NCBI GenBank assembly: GCA_036267155.1
Contig: DATAWP010000003.1
Coordinates: 1 to 64,000, forward strand
Source of the DNA: PALSA-1353 sp036267155
GTDB lineage: Bacteria > Planctomycetota > Phycisphaerae > Tepidisphaerales > Tepidisphaeraceae
Direction: 5' to 3'
DNA: 64,000 nt
Shown here: piece after piece, positions 9,820 to 17,801 of the stretch
Layout: every line of letters begins with the position of its first letter
Position numbering within the stretch: position 1 is the first letter of the stretch
Position numbers and translations under genes: made by a program
The notes under the pieces: generated by a model
Told to the model about the DNA's origin: nothing
Databases searched by the model: none
The model's input: only the letters and a program-made list of their open reading frames with translations

Positions 9820-10667
9820 GCCGGATCATGGTTATCTTTGGCCCAACAACCGTGCGACGCGAGGTTTCGCGAGTCATGCTTTGCGAGCGAGCTTCCCAGC
9901 GGGCGTTTTTCGGCGTCTCAGGGCTGCTTTTTGCCGCAAGCGCGGCGGTGACGATCGTCTGGTGCGCGTCCATGTCGACCATGGGCGGAATGTCGATGCC
10001 CGGCGGCTGGACGATGTCGATGGCGTGGATGCGAATGCCCGGACAGACGTGGGCCGGCGCCGCGGCGACGTTCCTCGGCATGTGGGTCGTCATGATGGTG
10101 CCGATGATGCTGCCATCCCTGGCGCCAATGCTGTGGCGCTACCGCCAGGCCGTCGACCAAGCAGGCAAGACGCGCCTGGGTCGGCTGACCGCACTGGTGG
10201 GCTTGGGGTACTTCTTCGTATGGACCGTGTTCGGAATGGCCGCCTATCCGCTGGGAGTCGCGCTGGCGACGGTCGAGATGCAACTGCCGGCGCTGTCGCG
10301 CGCCGTTCCGATCGCGGTCGGAGTGGTCATCGTGATTGCGGGCGCGCTGCAATTCACGTCGTGGAAGGCACGTCATCTTGCCTGCTGCCGCACGTCGCCG
10401 GGCTGCGGCAGTCCGTTGCCGGCGAACGTCGGCACGGCCTGGCGACACGGCCTGCGCCTCGGCCTTCATTGCGGCTACTGCTGCGCCGGCCTGATGGCGA
10501 TCCTCTTGGTGATAGGGGTCATGGACCTGCGCGCGATGGCTGTGATAGCGACAGCTATCACCGCCGAACGTCTCGCACCGGCCGGTGAGCGCGTCGCGCG
10601 AGCCATCGGCGCGGTCGTCGTCGGTGCGGGGTTCTTGCTAATCGCGCAAGCAGCCGGGCTCGGATGA
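9816..10667 (+). CDS. DUF2182 integral membrane protein
   Basis: 283 residues with several hydrophobic spans: about 31-50, 84-104, 128-150, 165-183, 225-245 and 255-275. The first loop is Met-rich (MSTMGGMSMPGGWTMSMAWMRMPGQTW), followed by the family signature WVVMMVPMMLPSLAPMLWRYR. Cys-rich HLACCRTSPGC and LGLHCGYCCAGLM segments follow and could bind metal. DUF2182 proteins are called predicted metal-binding membrane proteins, with no proven role. Start overlaps the preceding stop by four bases, and it is the last gene of the ArsR operon. Confidence 0.85.
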   Translation: MSRIMVIFGPTTVRREVSRVMLCERASQRAFFGVSGLLFAASAAVTIVWCASMSTMGGMSMPGGWTMSMAWMRMPGQTWAGAAATFLGMWVVMMVPMMLPSLAPMLWRYRQAVDQAGKTRLGRLTALVGLGYFFVWTVFGMAAYPLGVALATVEMQLPALSRAVPIAVGVVIVIAGALQFTSWKARHLACCRTSPGCGSPLPANVGTAWRHGLRLGLHCGYCCAGLMAILLVIGVMDLRAMAVIATAITAERLAPAGERVARAIGAVVVGAGFLLIAQAAGLG

Positions 10668-10818
10668 CCCATCCCGCATGGTGCGCCTGAACTTCGCCCA
10701 CCGCGTACGTTTCGCCAATCGCCTTCCTTGTGCCGAACGCACTTGGCGCACCGGACACGATTGGCATCCCCTCACCCCGGCTGGATATAAATCAATGCCG
10801 CTAAAAAAAGGGCCGACG

Positions 10819-10880
10819 CACAGGACACTGAGAGTACAGAGGAACACTGAATTTTCAGCTAAATCTCCGTGACCTCTGTG
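10819..10880. repeat. Dispersed-type imperfect inverted repeat
   Basis: A 62-base stretch beginning CACAGGACACTGAGAG and ending CTCCGTGACCTCTGTG, so its ends can pair. Sequences of this CTCCGTG-CCTCTGTG kind recur in intergenic DNA of planctomycetes and related phyla (from memory, not searched). Only this copy was noticed in the window. Confidence 0.35.
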
Positions 10881-10913
10881 TTGTCTGCGGCCTATTTTGT
10901 TAGCCGTTGCAAG

Positions 10914-11023
10914 ACTGCGGGATGAACTGAAATGGGGTTCGACCTGACGGTTGATGTCCCACGCATCCCCTACGGGATATCGCGCAAGACGTGAAGCGGG
11001 GTTGAGGATTGTCATCCCGCAGT
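10914..11023. repeat. 12-base perfect inverted repeat with long loop
   Basis: ACTGCGGGATGA at 10914-10925 and its exact complement TCATCCCGCAGT at 11012-11023, the latter followed by TTTTT. It lies between two convergent genes. It could be an extended terminator, a small structured RNA or the remains of a miniature element. Confidence 0.45.
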
Positions 11024-11038
11024 TTTTGGGGGGTGTGC

Positions 11039-12541
11039 TTATCGGCCGGCGTTCCAGCGCCAGCCGGGGTGATGGACGAAGCCCAGCGCTTCCTTTACGT
11101 CCATGCCCATTTGGGCTTCGGCGCGATAGCTGGCCTGGTGGCGATTCCAAATCTGGCGCTCCGCATCGGTCGCGGCGTGGCGGCCGCGATAGGGAACACG
11201 ATTTCCTACCAGCATCACTAGAAAACCCTCGATGCCGAATTGGTTTCCCGTGCCCGACATATTCCGCATCAGGTGCCGACATAATCCGGTGGGACCGTTC
11301 TCGTCGTAAAACTCGAGCAGAGCGGCCGAGCCCGAAACGTCGGCCTCTGCGCAGCAGTGCTTCCAAAACGGCGTTTGCAGGCGAGTGTTGAATCGGTAAT
11401 GGGAAGCCAGAAAATCGCGAATCTCGTCCCAGGTGTCGGCAGCCCAGCGGTTGTACAGATCGCGCATCGTGGGCGTGGGCGAAAGCTCGCCGTGAATCAG
11501 GAATTCCACGAGGGCCTGCGACTGGCCGCAGACCACCATGAGCGCGCTGGATTCGAGCGGCTCCACGAATCCGCAGGCGTTGCCGATGCCAACAACGTTG
11601 TCCACCCATCCGCGTTGGTATCGGCCGGAACGGAACTTCACGATGTGATCCCAGGGGCGGACTCTGGGGTTTTTTCGCGTGAACTCGGCGTGCGCTTCGT
11701 CGTCGGATATGAAACCGGATGAATAAACGTAACCGCGATTAACGGTCTGTTCGTGTTCGATCTGCCAGCACCAGCCGGAATTCATCGTCTCGGCGGTGGT
11801 GTACGGCAAAATCGGCTCGGTCGTTCGTTGCCAACTGCCGACGACGGCGCGGTCGCAGAACAGCGATTGATCGAAGCTGATGAACGGCTCTTCCAGTGCC
11901 CGGCCCAGCAGTTCGCTGTGAAATCCGCTGGCATCGACGAAGAGGTCGGCCTCCAATTTTCGCCCGTCCTCCAGCACGACGGCGGCAATGCCGGCCGACC
12001 CGCGCTGGGCGCCGCTGATCTTGGCGTCGATGAACTCGATGCCGATCTCGCGCGAGACAACTTCGAGGCACGCGACCAGCTTCGTATTTTCCAGATGAAA
12101 CGCGTGCCAGGGCGGGATCGCCGGGCCGCCGCCGTTCGGTTGGCGGGGAAAAACTTTCTGATTCGACATGAGAGCGCCGCAGAGGTTCGCGGCTTCGAAC
12201 TCGTCATCGCAATAAAAACCGTTGGGGCGAGGAAGATCGGGCAATTGAACGTCGAGCTGAAACTCGAATGCGTATTCGAAACACGGCCGGGGTCCCCAGA
12301 GAAAATGAATTCCCATCTTCCAGGTTGGCTCTGCCGTCGCATAAAAATGGGCGCGGCTGATGCCCAGATATTCGAAGAGGTGCTTGGGGAATGCGGGGGT
12401 GGTGCTCTCGCCGACGCCGATCACACCGATCGCGGGACTGCGCACGATCCGGACCTCCAGCCGCGGAATTTTGCGTTTGAGCGAAATCGCCGCGATAAGA
12501 CCGGCGCTTCCGGCGCCCAGAACAAGTACGTTTTTGATCAT
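11039..12541 (-). CDS. Flavin-dependent tryptophan-halogenase-family protein
   Basis: 500 residues. The N-terminus has the FAD dinucleotide motif VLVLGAGSAG (residues 6-14), then GVGESTTP (43-49). Lys75 in EPTWKMGIHF sits at the place of the catalytic lysine of flavin-dependent halogenases, and GIGNACGFVEPLESSAL is the second flavin motif. The signature WxWxIP appears as WCWQIE (257-262), with the proline replaced by Glu, so halogenation cannot be assumed. Such proteins are recurrent members of polysaccharide-use loci in other bacteria, where their substrate is unknown. Here it is last in a minus-strand series with arabinanases, 76 bases after the GH43 gene. No clear ribosome site precedes ATG 12541. 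Confidence 0.88.
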   Translation of the reverse strand: MIKNVLVLGAGSAGLIAAISLKRKIPRLEVRIVRSPAIGVIGVGESTTPAFPKHLFEYLGISRAHFYATAEPTWKMGIHFLWGPRPCFEYAFEFQLDVQLPDLPRPNGFYCDDEFEAANLCGALMSNQKVFPRQPNGGGPAIPPWHAFHLENTKLVACLEVVSREIGIEFIDAKISGAQRGSAGIAAVVLEDGRKLEADLFVDASGFHSELLGRALEEPFISFDQSLFCDRAVVGSWQRTTEPILPYTTAETMNSGWCWQIEHEQTVNRGYVYSSGFISDDEAHAEFTRKNPRVRPWDHIVKFRSGRYQRGWVDNVVGIGNACGFVEPLESSALMVVCGQSQALVEFLIHGELSPTPTMRDLYNRWAADTWDEIRDFLASHYRFNTRLQTPFWKHCCAEADVSGSAALLEFYDENGPTGLCRHLMRNMSGTGNQFGIEGFLVMLVGNRVPYRGRHAATDAERQIWNRHQASYRAEAQMGMDVKEALGFVHHPGWRWNAGR

Positions 12542-12617
12542 AAGACAAGCGATGTGAAGGGACGAAGATCTGCCCGAATCCGAGCAGTTATTTTAACCGG
12601 GCCGTTATGCGGTGCAA

Positions 12618-13679
12618 CTAATTCTCGCTCCTCGTGGCTGGCCGAGTCGTCGGGGCCGGCCGAGTCGTCGGGGCTGGCGTGGCGATCGGCGGACCGGCGA
12701 CGGGCCATTGGTCGCGGTTCCAAGACAACCGTTGAATCTCAAGCGTTGAGCGGCCGTGATGATTGGCATCGTAAAAATGATGGACGAGCCAATCCTGGTT
12801 GGCGGTGTGCAATACGCTGGCGTGGCCGGGGCCGATGATGTTGTCGTGGCTGGCCACGAGCAACGATCCGCCGCCGTCGAGCATCGGGCGGCCGCTGATG
12901 TCGGCGAAGGGGCCCGTGAGGTCTTTGGACCGCCCCACCATGGTTTTGTAAGTGCTGCGGACCCCGCGGCAACAATAGTCGAAGGAGACGAAGAGATAGA
13001 AATAATCACCGTGATGAATCATGTAGCCCGCTTCCAACGGATCGGGCGCGGGGCGGCGGGCCAGGGAATAGAACTTGGGATCTTCCGTTGATAACAGACC
13101 CGTGTTGGCGTCGAGACGGTGCATTTTGATCCCCTGCCAGAAGGAGCCCATGACAAGCCACGGATTGTTATCAAGGTCGAAGACGACGGCGGGGTCGATG
13201 GCATTCCAATTATCGGTTGGATGGGTCTCGGCCACCTTGCCTCGATCGATCCATTTATATTTGGGGTCTTGCGGGTCGAGGGTGGTGTTGGTCATTAGAC
13301 CGATGCGGGAGTCGTTTCTTCCAAATCTGGATACGGCAAAATAAAGATGATAGGTGTGCGCGAAGTAGGAAATATCCGGAGCCCAGAAATATCGAGTGTG
13401 TGGATATTCCTTGGCCGCCCATGCGGGGGGATCGGTGAAGACGGAGCCGATGCGCTGCCAGGAGATTAAATCCTTCGATCGGCGGATGGGGATGCCGGTG
13501 CCCGTGGAGAAGAGATAAAACGAATCGCCGAACTCGATGATGCGCGGATCATGAACGCTTTGAACATCGCCGATCTGGGCGCGGGCCCGGGGGACGAGCA
13601 GCAACAAACAGATCACGGCCAACAGAGCGGCTCCAGGCTGGGAAAAAGAGGAAGCTGGGACTGCCGTCCGCATAGTCAT
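12618..13679 (-). CDS. GH43 endo-1,5-alpha-L-arabinanase, secreted
   Basis: Cleaves internal alpha-1,5 linkages of arabinan. ATG at 13679 is chosen because it overlaps the upstream stop as ATGA and gives a clean signal peptide, AALLAVICLLLLVPRARAQ; a longer frame to 13817 would sit inside the previous gene. 353 residues form a single five-bladed propeller domain with the GH43 catalytic triad in context: Asp44 (SVHDPR), Asp162 (NAIDPAV) and Glu216 (PLEAGYM). FWAPDISYF, GSFWQGI and IIGPGHASV are further GH43 subfamily 5 type motifs. The tail is a low-complexity (A/T)PTTRPA linker with no anchor. Shares clear similarity with the catalytic part of the gene just upstream, suggesting tandem duplication and divergence. 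Confidence 0.93.
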   Translation of the reverse strand: MTMRTAVPASSFSQPGAALLAVICLLLLVPRARAQIGDVQSVHDPRIIEFGDSFYLFSTGTGIPIRRSKDLISWQRIGSVFTDPPAWAAKEYPHTRYFWAPDISYFAHTYHLYFAVSRFGRNDSRIGLMTNTTLDPQDPKYKWIDRGKVAETHPTDNWNAIDPAVVFDLDNNPWLVMGSFWQGIKMHRLDANTGLLSTEDPKFYSLARRPAPDPLEAGYMIHHGDYFYLFVSFDYCCRGVRSTYKTMVGRSKDLTGPFADISGRPMLDGGGSLLVASHDNIIGPGHASVLHTANQDWLVHHFYDANHHGRSTLEIQRLSWNRDQWPVAGPPIATPAPTTRPAPTTRPATRSEN

Positions 13680-15733
13680 GAAGTCTGCAAACAACGACTG
13701 CGGCGACGACGCGGAAGCAGAGCGATCGTCGCCAACAACGAACAACCCGCCGTGCTCGGCTCGGGAACATCGGCCATCAGCCCGTTGGCGGCCGCGAAAG
13801 CGTCCAAAGCCGCCCAATCGGCGGCGGTAACGTCGGCATTGCCGCCGACGGACTGGCCGAAGTTGCCGGCCAAGAGTCCGAAGTCGATGCTGTTGACTAC
13901 GCCGTCGTAGTTAAAGTCGCCCTGATCCCATACCTTGCCCGACTGGCCGAAGTTCGCGGCCATGTCCCCGAAGTCGATGCTATTGACCGAGCCATCGAGG
14001 TTGGCGTCGCCGTACAGCGTGTACTTCACTTCGAGCTGGCCGGAGGTGACGCCGCTGATTCCGCCGTCGGCGCCGTCGGCATAGCCGAGGCCGTATTGCG
14101 TGCCGGTGGGGGCGGAAGTCACGATGCCGCCGCCGGTCGCGGCGCCGCTGGTGCCGTTCCAATTGCCGTTGTTGTAGCCGTTGGCCAGATATCCACGGAT
14201 CTGTGCATCGATGCTGCCGGATGGGTCATTGAGGATGACATGATTGTTGCCCACATCCAGTGCGCCGCCAGAGGCGATCGAGAGCGTGGGTATGGTGGTT
14301 AATCCAATGTTGGTTGCAAGTTTCAGCGTTCCGCCGTTGATGGTGACGCTTTGGTCGGGCAGGGCGCCGTTGACACCGACGACCAGCGTGCCCGCATCGA
14401 CGATCGTGCCGCCGCTGTAGGTGTTGACGGTGGAGAGGGTCACGGTGGCGGCGCCCATCTTGGTGAGCGAGCCGGCGCCGCCGATGCTGCCGGTGCCGGT
14501 GACGGTGTAGTTGCCGGCGCTGTTGTTGAAGACGACCGAGCCGGGGCTGACCGTGGTGTTGAGCGTGATAGCGTAGTGGCCGTTGTTGGAGTCGTTGAAG
14601 GTTACGCTGTCGGTATCGTCATACGTCGCGGCTCCATTGGCGTCTTGCCAGTTCTGGTTGCCGGCGATGTCCCAGTTGGCGCCGTCGCCCAGGCCCCCGG
14701 CGTTGTCCCAGGTGATCGCCTCCGCGGTAGGAGCAGTCAGCGTTGGCCAGCCTTGATTGTTCCAGTACAACTGCTCAAGGGCGTAGGTGGGAGCGCCGCC
14801 GTTATCGCCGTCGTAATAGTGGTAGCTCATCCAATCGACATTGCCCTGGGCCAGGATTCCGACTTGTCCCGGTCCGATGTACCGGCCTTCGCTGCCGAGC
14901 AGCAGCGTGCCGCCGCCGTCCACCATGTTTACGCCGTTTTCGTCGTAGAAAGGTCCGGTCACGCTCGTGCTGCGTCCGACGCGAATGTTGTAGGTGCTGT
15001 CCACGCCCATACAGCACATTCCGAAATTCACGAAGAGATAGTAATAATCTCCCTGGTGATACAGATAGGACGCTTCGATCTGCGAATTGTCCGCGATCTG
15101 CGTGACGGCGGAACTGATCGGCTTTCCGGTGGTAGGATTCAATTTGGTGATGTAGATGCCGTTCCAGTACGAACCGAAAGTCATCCACACCGAGCCGTTG
15201 GTATCTACAAGAACGTCGGGATCGATCGCGTTGTACGGGCTGCCGGTGGTTGACTCGATCACCGGGCCCTGATCGACCCAGTCGTACTGGCTGAAATCCA
15301 GGGAATCCAGCGTGGTGTTGGTCGCCATGCCGATGGCGGAAACCTGGCTGCCAAAAGTCGAGACGGCATAATACAGGTGATAGAGGCCGTCGAAGTATGC
15401 CACATCGGGCGCCCAGAAATCCCCGGTGAAACCCGGCACGGCGGTTTCGGTCCAGGCGGGCGGTGTGTTGAAGACGACCGGGCCGTTCGTCCAGTGTTCC
15501 ATGTCGTCTGACACGCGCGAGACGATCCCCTGGCCGGTTGCGAAATACATGAAGCCGTTGGGGGTTTGCAGCAGTGGCGATGGATCGTGCGCCCCGGTGA
15601 CGCCGTATGCCGGCAACGGCATTTGCGCGGCGGCGGGCCGAGACCACAATAATCCCGCCGCCGAAATCGCGATGCCGTAACGCGCGCAAAAACCAGCGCC
15701 CGAAATCACTTTTGCAGATCGCAAGCCGTTCAT
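13676..15733 (-). CDS. Modular GH43 arabinanase with beta-strand repeat, dockerin-like pair and PEP-CTERM tail
   Basis: 685 residues from ATG 15733, which has GGAGG 5 bases upstream (an in-frame TTG at 15757 is less likely). The signal ends near SRPAAAQ (37). GH43 endo-arabinanase domain is about 45-335, with Asp50 (GAHDPS), Asp171 (NAIDPDV) and Glu220 (QIEASYL). Residues 340-495 are autotransporter-type beta-strand repeats (STVNTYSGGTIVDAGTLVVG). Residues 575-632 hold two EF-hand-like dockerin repeats, GDANLDGSVNSIDFGD and GDFNYDGVVNSIDFGL. Residues 656-685 are a PEP-CTERM end: VPEPS, hydrophobic run, RRRRSR. The enzyme is thus probably held at or sorted to the cell surface, unlike the soluble paralogue downstream. 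Residues 493-660 are almost identical to the end of the protein at 19062-23081. Confidence 0.92.
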   Translation of the reverse strand: MNGLRSAKVISGAGFCARYGIAISAAGLLWSRPAAAQMPLPAYGVTGAHDPSPLLQTPNGFMYFATGQGIVSRVSDDMEHWTNGPVVFNTPPAWTETAVPGFTGDFWAPDVAYFDGLYHLYYAVSTFGSQVSAIGMATNTTLDSLDFSQYDWVDQGPVIESTTGSPYNAIDPDVLVDTNGSVWMTFGSYWNGIYITKLNPTTGKPISSAVTQIADNSQIEASYLYHQGDYYYLFVNFGMCCMGVDSTYNIRVGRSTSVTGPFYDENGVNMVDGGGTLLLGSEGRYIGPGQVGILAQGNVDWMSYHYYDGDNGGAPTYALEQLYWNNQGWPTLTAPTAEAITWDNAGGLGDGANWDIAGNQNWQDANGAATYDDTDSVTFNDSNNGHYAITLNTTVSPGSVVFNNSAGNYTVTGTGSIGGAGSLTKMGAATVTLSTVNTYSGGTIVDAGTLVVGVNGALPDQSVTINGGTLKLATNIGLTTIPTLSIASGGALDVGNNHVILNDPSGSIDAQIRGYLANGYNNGNWNGTSGAATGGGIVTSAPTGTQYGLGYADGADGGISGVTSGQLEVKYTLYGDANLDGSVNSIDFGDMAANFGQSGKVWDQGDFNYDGVVNSIDFGLLAGNFGQSVGGNADVTAADWAALDAFAAANGLMADVPEPSTAGCSLLATIALLPRRRRSRCLQTS
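13754..14257 (-). repeat. Surface-module cassette, copy 1 (inverted pair with 22503-23006)
   Basis: 504 bases encoding DVGNNHV..., the GYNNGNWNGTSGAATGGGI block, the dockerin-like pair and MADVPEP. The same 504-base module occurs on the plus strand at 22503-23006. Encoded residues differ at only about one position in ten, and stretches such as the coding sequence for GYNNGNWNGTSGA are identical at nucleotide level. Confidence 0.85.
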
Positions 15734-15791
15734 ACAAACCTCCACGGCAAGAAACAAAATTCCGCGATCCGCTTAGTCGGCGCCGACACCG

Positions 15792-17729
15792 CTACCGCGC
15801 CTCAAGGCGATACACGGCAACCGAATACGGCGGAGAATCGAGATTGCCGTCCTTCGCCGTAAAGTTCTGCTCGTTGATCGCAACAGAAGCCGGTTTGCCG
15901 GGCACGTTGAAACTGTCCGGATCCTCGCCGGTGATGACCCATTGCTGGGCGCTTTCGTTCCAGGATGCCCCGCCGGTGTCCAGCGTAATTTGACGCGGGA
16001 TCGACGTGCAATTGACGATGCCGATGGTGAGCGCTTTTTTGTCCTCGGTCCAGGCGGCGGAAACATCCAGATCGTGCGGCTGGTCCGGCACCGCCACCGG
16101 AATGGTTCCGAAATGATTGCGATAAAGCTGAAGAACCAGGGCCGTCGGTTCGAGTTCGCTGGCGGTGCCGCTGGTCTTGATCGCGCCCAGCACGTTGCAG
16201 GTTTGCGCGTAGTTCGCCATGAAAAACAGATCGCTGTTGCGGAAGTATTCATGGAGTCCGCGCGCCACGCCCAGGCCGTCTTTCAGGTGATATCGGCAAC
16301 CCAATTCACCGTAGAGATAATCGCCGTACCAATAGTTCCATTCGTCCATCACGATGCGAATGTGGTGGTCTTTCAGGCCGGGAATGTCATTCAAGTATTG
16401 CCGGTGCGCATCGGCGACGCGGCGAATCTCGTCGGCAAGCTGGGCGGCGTGCTCCAGCACGGCCGTCTTTTCCTTCACGTAAATGTGCTCGCTGAGGTAG
16501 GTCATGTGGTCGGCACACTTGGCGAGCATGGTCTGGTCCCACGGGCCGACGTTCCCCACCGCGACGAGCTGGGCGCTGGGATCGACTTTCCAGATCGCAT
16601 CCGTCACCTGATCGTGCTTCTTCACATAGTCGTCCAGGGACATGTGGCCAAGCTGCCAACTGCCGAACATTTCATTGCCCACCGCAAAAAGCTTGACGTG
16701 ATATGGATCGGGATGTCCATTGTCGGACCGAAGCTTTCCCATCGGCGTGCTGGCATCGCCGTTCAGATATTCGACTTCCTGCGCCGCCTGCTCGGCGGTT
16801 CCCAGGCCGGTATTCAGGGCGACGTACGGCTCGGATCCGATGATCGTCATGAGGTTCATGAATTCGTGGATGCCGACATCGTTGGGCTCAACGCCTTTCC
16901 ATGCGGGGTTTTTGCGCGGCGGCCGCTTGTCGCGCTCGCCGATGCCGTCGCGCCAGTTGTACCCGCTCACGAAATTGCCGCCCGGCCAGCGGTAGACGGG
17001 CGAGTTCAATGCCTTCAGGCAATCCACCACGTCGCGGCGCCATCCGTCGATGTTGTCCGCGGGCATTAGCGACACCGTCCCGATCGAGAAGCTTCCGCTG
17101 CCTTTGCTGATGATCTCGATGCGCAGGTTATCCGTGGAGGCGGGGGCGACGAACTCGATCGGATACGACTGGAAATCCGGGGTTAATTTGCCGATTTCCT
17201 GGGTGGCCACCTCGCCGTTGTCCGCCACAAAACGCAGCGTGATCGGCGCGGCCGTGTCGTCGCCGGAGAGAATAATCCGGCCCGTGTATTTCTGGTCCTT
17301 GATGACAGACAGCCCGTCCTGGGAAATTCCAGCGGGATTCCCATCCCCTTTGACGTGAACGACGGGCGTTTGAGAGCCGACGAAAGGATGCTGATCGTCC
17401 ATCGTCACCGTGCCGGCCGGGCCGATGACTTTCCAGGGCGACGCCTTGAGAAAGCGATACGGGCCGGCGCTCCACATCGGGTCGGTCGCGATTCCCCAGG
17501 GATCGAAGTCGTCCAGAACCGGGAAATAAAATTTGCGGTCCTGGATCATCTCGGCCCACATCCCGCCGTTGATGGACTTGCCCAGGTGCTCGGCGAACTG
17601 TCCGTAGATGTATTTGGAAATCGGTTCGCCGGTCTTGTTGGTATCGATTTTTACGATATCGGCAATGGAACTGGATAACAGCATAAAGGTCACGGAAGCA
17701 CCAAGAAAGAGAAATCGCTTCCAATTCAT
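15792..17729 (-). CDS. GH51 alpha-L-arabinofuranosidase, exported
   Basis: Releases L-arabinose from arabinan and arabino-oligosaccharides. 645 residues from ATG 17729 (GAGAGGA ribosome site), with a signal peptide FLFLGASVTFMLLSSSIA. The GH51 barrel contains IYGQFAEHLGKSINGGMWAE at its start, RWPGGNFVSGYNW (248-259), the acid/base Glu353 in VGNEMFG and the nucleophile Glu463 in MDEWNYWYG. Residues 105-222 are a carbohydrate-binding-like beta-sandwich insertion (CBM4_9 type). The C-terminal beta domain ends in SVAVYRLEAR. Sits 58 bases upstream of the modular arabinanase gene and 72 bases downstream of the pseudopilin-like gene, consistent with one transcript. Confidence 0.93.
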   Translation of the reverse strand: MNWKRFLFLGASVTFMLLSSSIADIVKIDTNKTGEPISKYIYGQFAEHLGKSINGGMWAEMIQDRKFYFPVLDDFDPWGIATDPMWSAGPYRFLKASPWKVIGPAGTVTMDDQHPFVGSQTPVVHVKGDGNPAGISQDGLSVIKDQKYTGRIILSGDDTAAPITLRFVADNGEVATQEIGKLTPDFQSYPIEFVAPASTDNLRIEIISKGSGSFSIGTVSLMPADNIDGWRRDVVDCLKALNSPVYRWPGGNFVSGYNWRDGIGERDKRPPRKNPAWKGVEPNDVGIHEFMNLMTIIGSEPYVALNTGLGTAEQAAQEVEYLNGDASTPMGKLRSDNGHPDPYHVKLFAVGNEMFGSWQLGHMSLDDYVKKHDQVTDAIWKVDPSAQLVAVGNVGPWDQTMLAKCADHMTYLSEHIYVKEKTAVLEHAAQLADEIRRVADAHRQYLNDIPGLKDHHIRIVMDEWNYWYGDYLYGELGCRYHLKDGLGVARGLHEYFRNSDLFFMANYAQTCNVLGAIKTSGTASELEPTALVLQLYRNHFGTIPVAVPDQPHDLDVSAAWTEDKKALTIGIVNCTSIPRQITLDTGGASWNESAQQWVITGEDPDSFNVPGKPASVAINEQNFTAKDGNLDSPPYSVAVYRLEAR

Positions 17730-17774
17730 TCTAGATGGTCCTCTCGAAAGATGGATATATATTGGTTTGCAGAA

Positions 17775-17796
17775 ACACCCGCCAGATGGAGGTTGC
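17775..17796 (-). repeat. Copy of ACACCCGCCAGATG element
   Basis: The plus strand reads ACACCCGCCAGATGGAGG. The first 14 bases are identical to part of the element at 52947-52972, and it is related to the hairpin at 61442-61463. It lies in the gap between the pseudopilin-like gene and the GH51 gene. Confidence 0.4.
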
Positions 17797-17801
17797 AACA
17801 G

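Larger units (their letters stand above)
10668..11038. other. Gap between convergent ArsR operon and halogenase-like gene
   Basis: About 370 bases without a supported gene. It holds two structured elements: an imperfect inverted repeat with CACAG-type ends (10819-10880), and a perfect 12-base inverted pair (10914-10925 and 11012-11023) enclosing 86 bases. The right arm runs into five T residues and may act as a terminator for the plus-strand operon. Confidence 0.5.

Noticed and set aside
10678..10872. 64-codon frame after the DUF2182 gene
   Set aside because: Runs into a dispersed-type repeat and has no ribosome site or family likeness.
14351..15253. 300-codon plus-strand frame
   Set aside because: Antisense of the modular GH43 gene, Val/Gly/Ala-rich, no motif.
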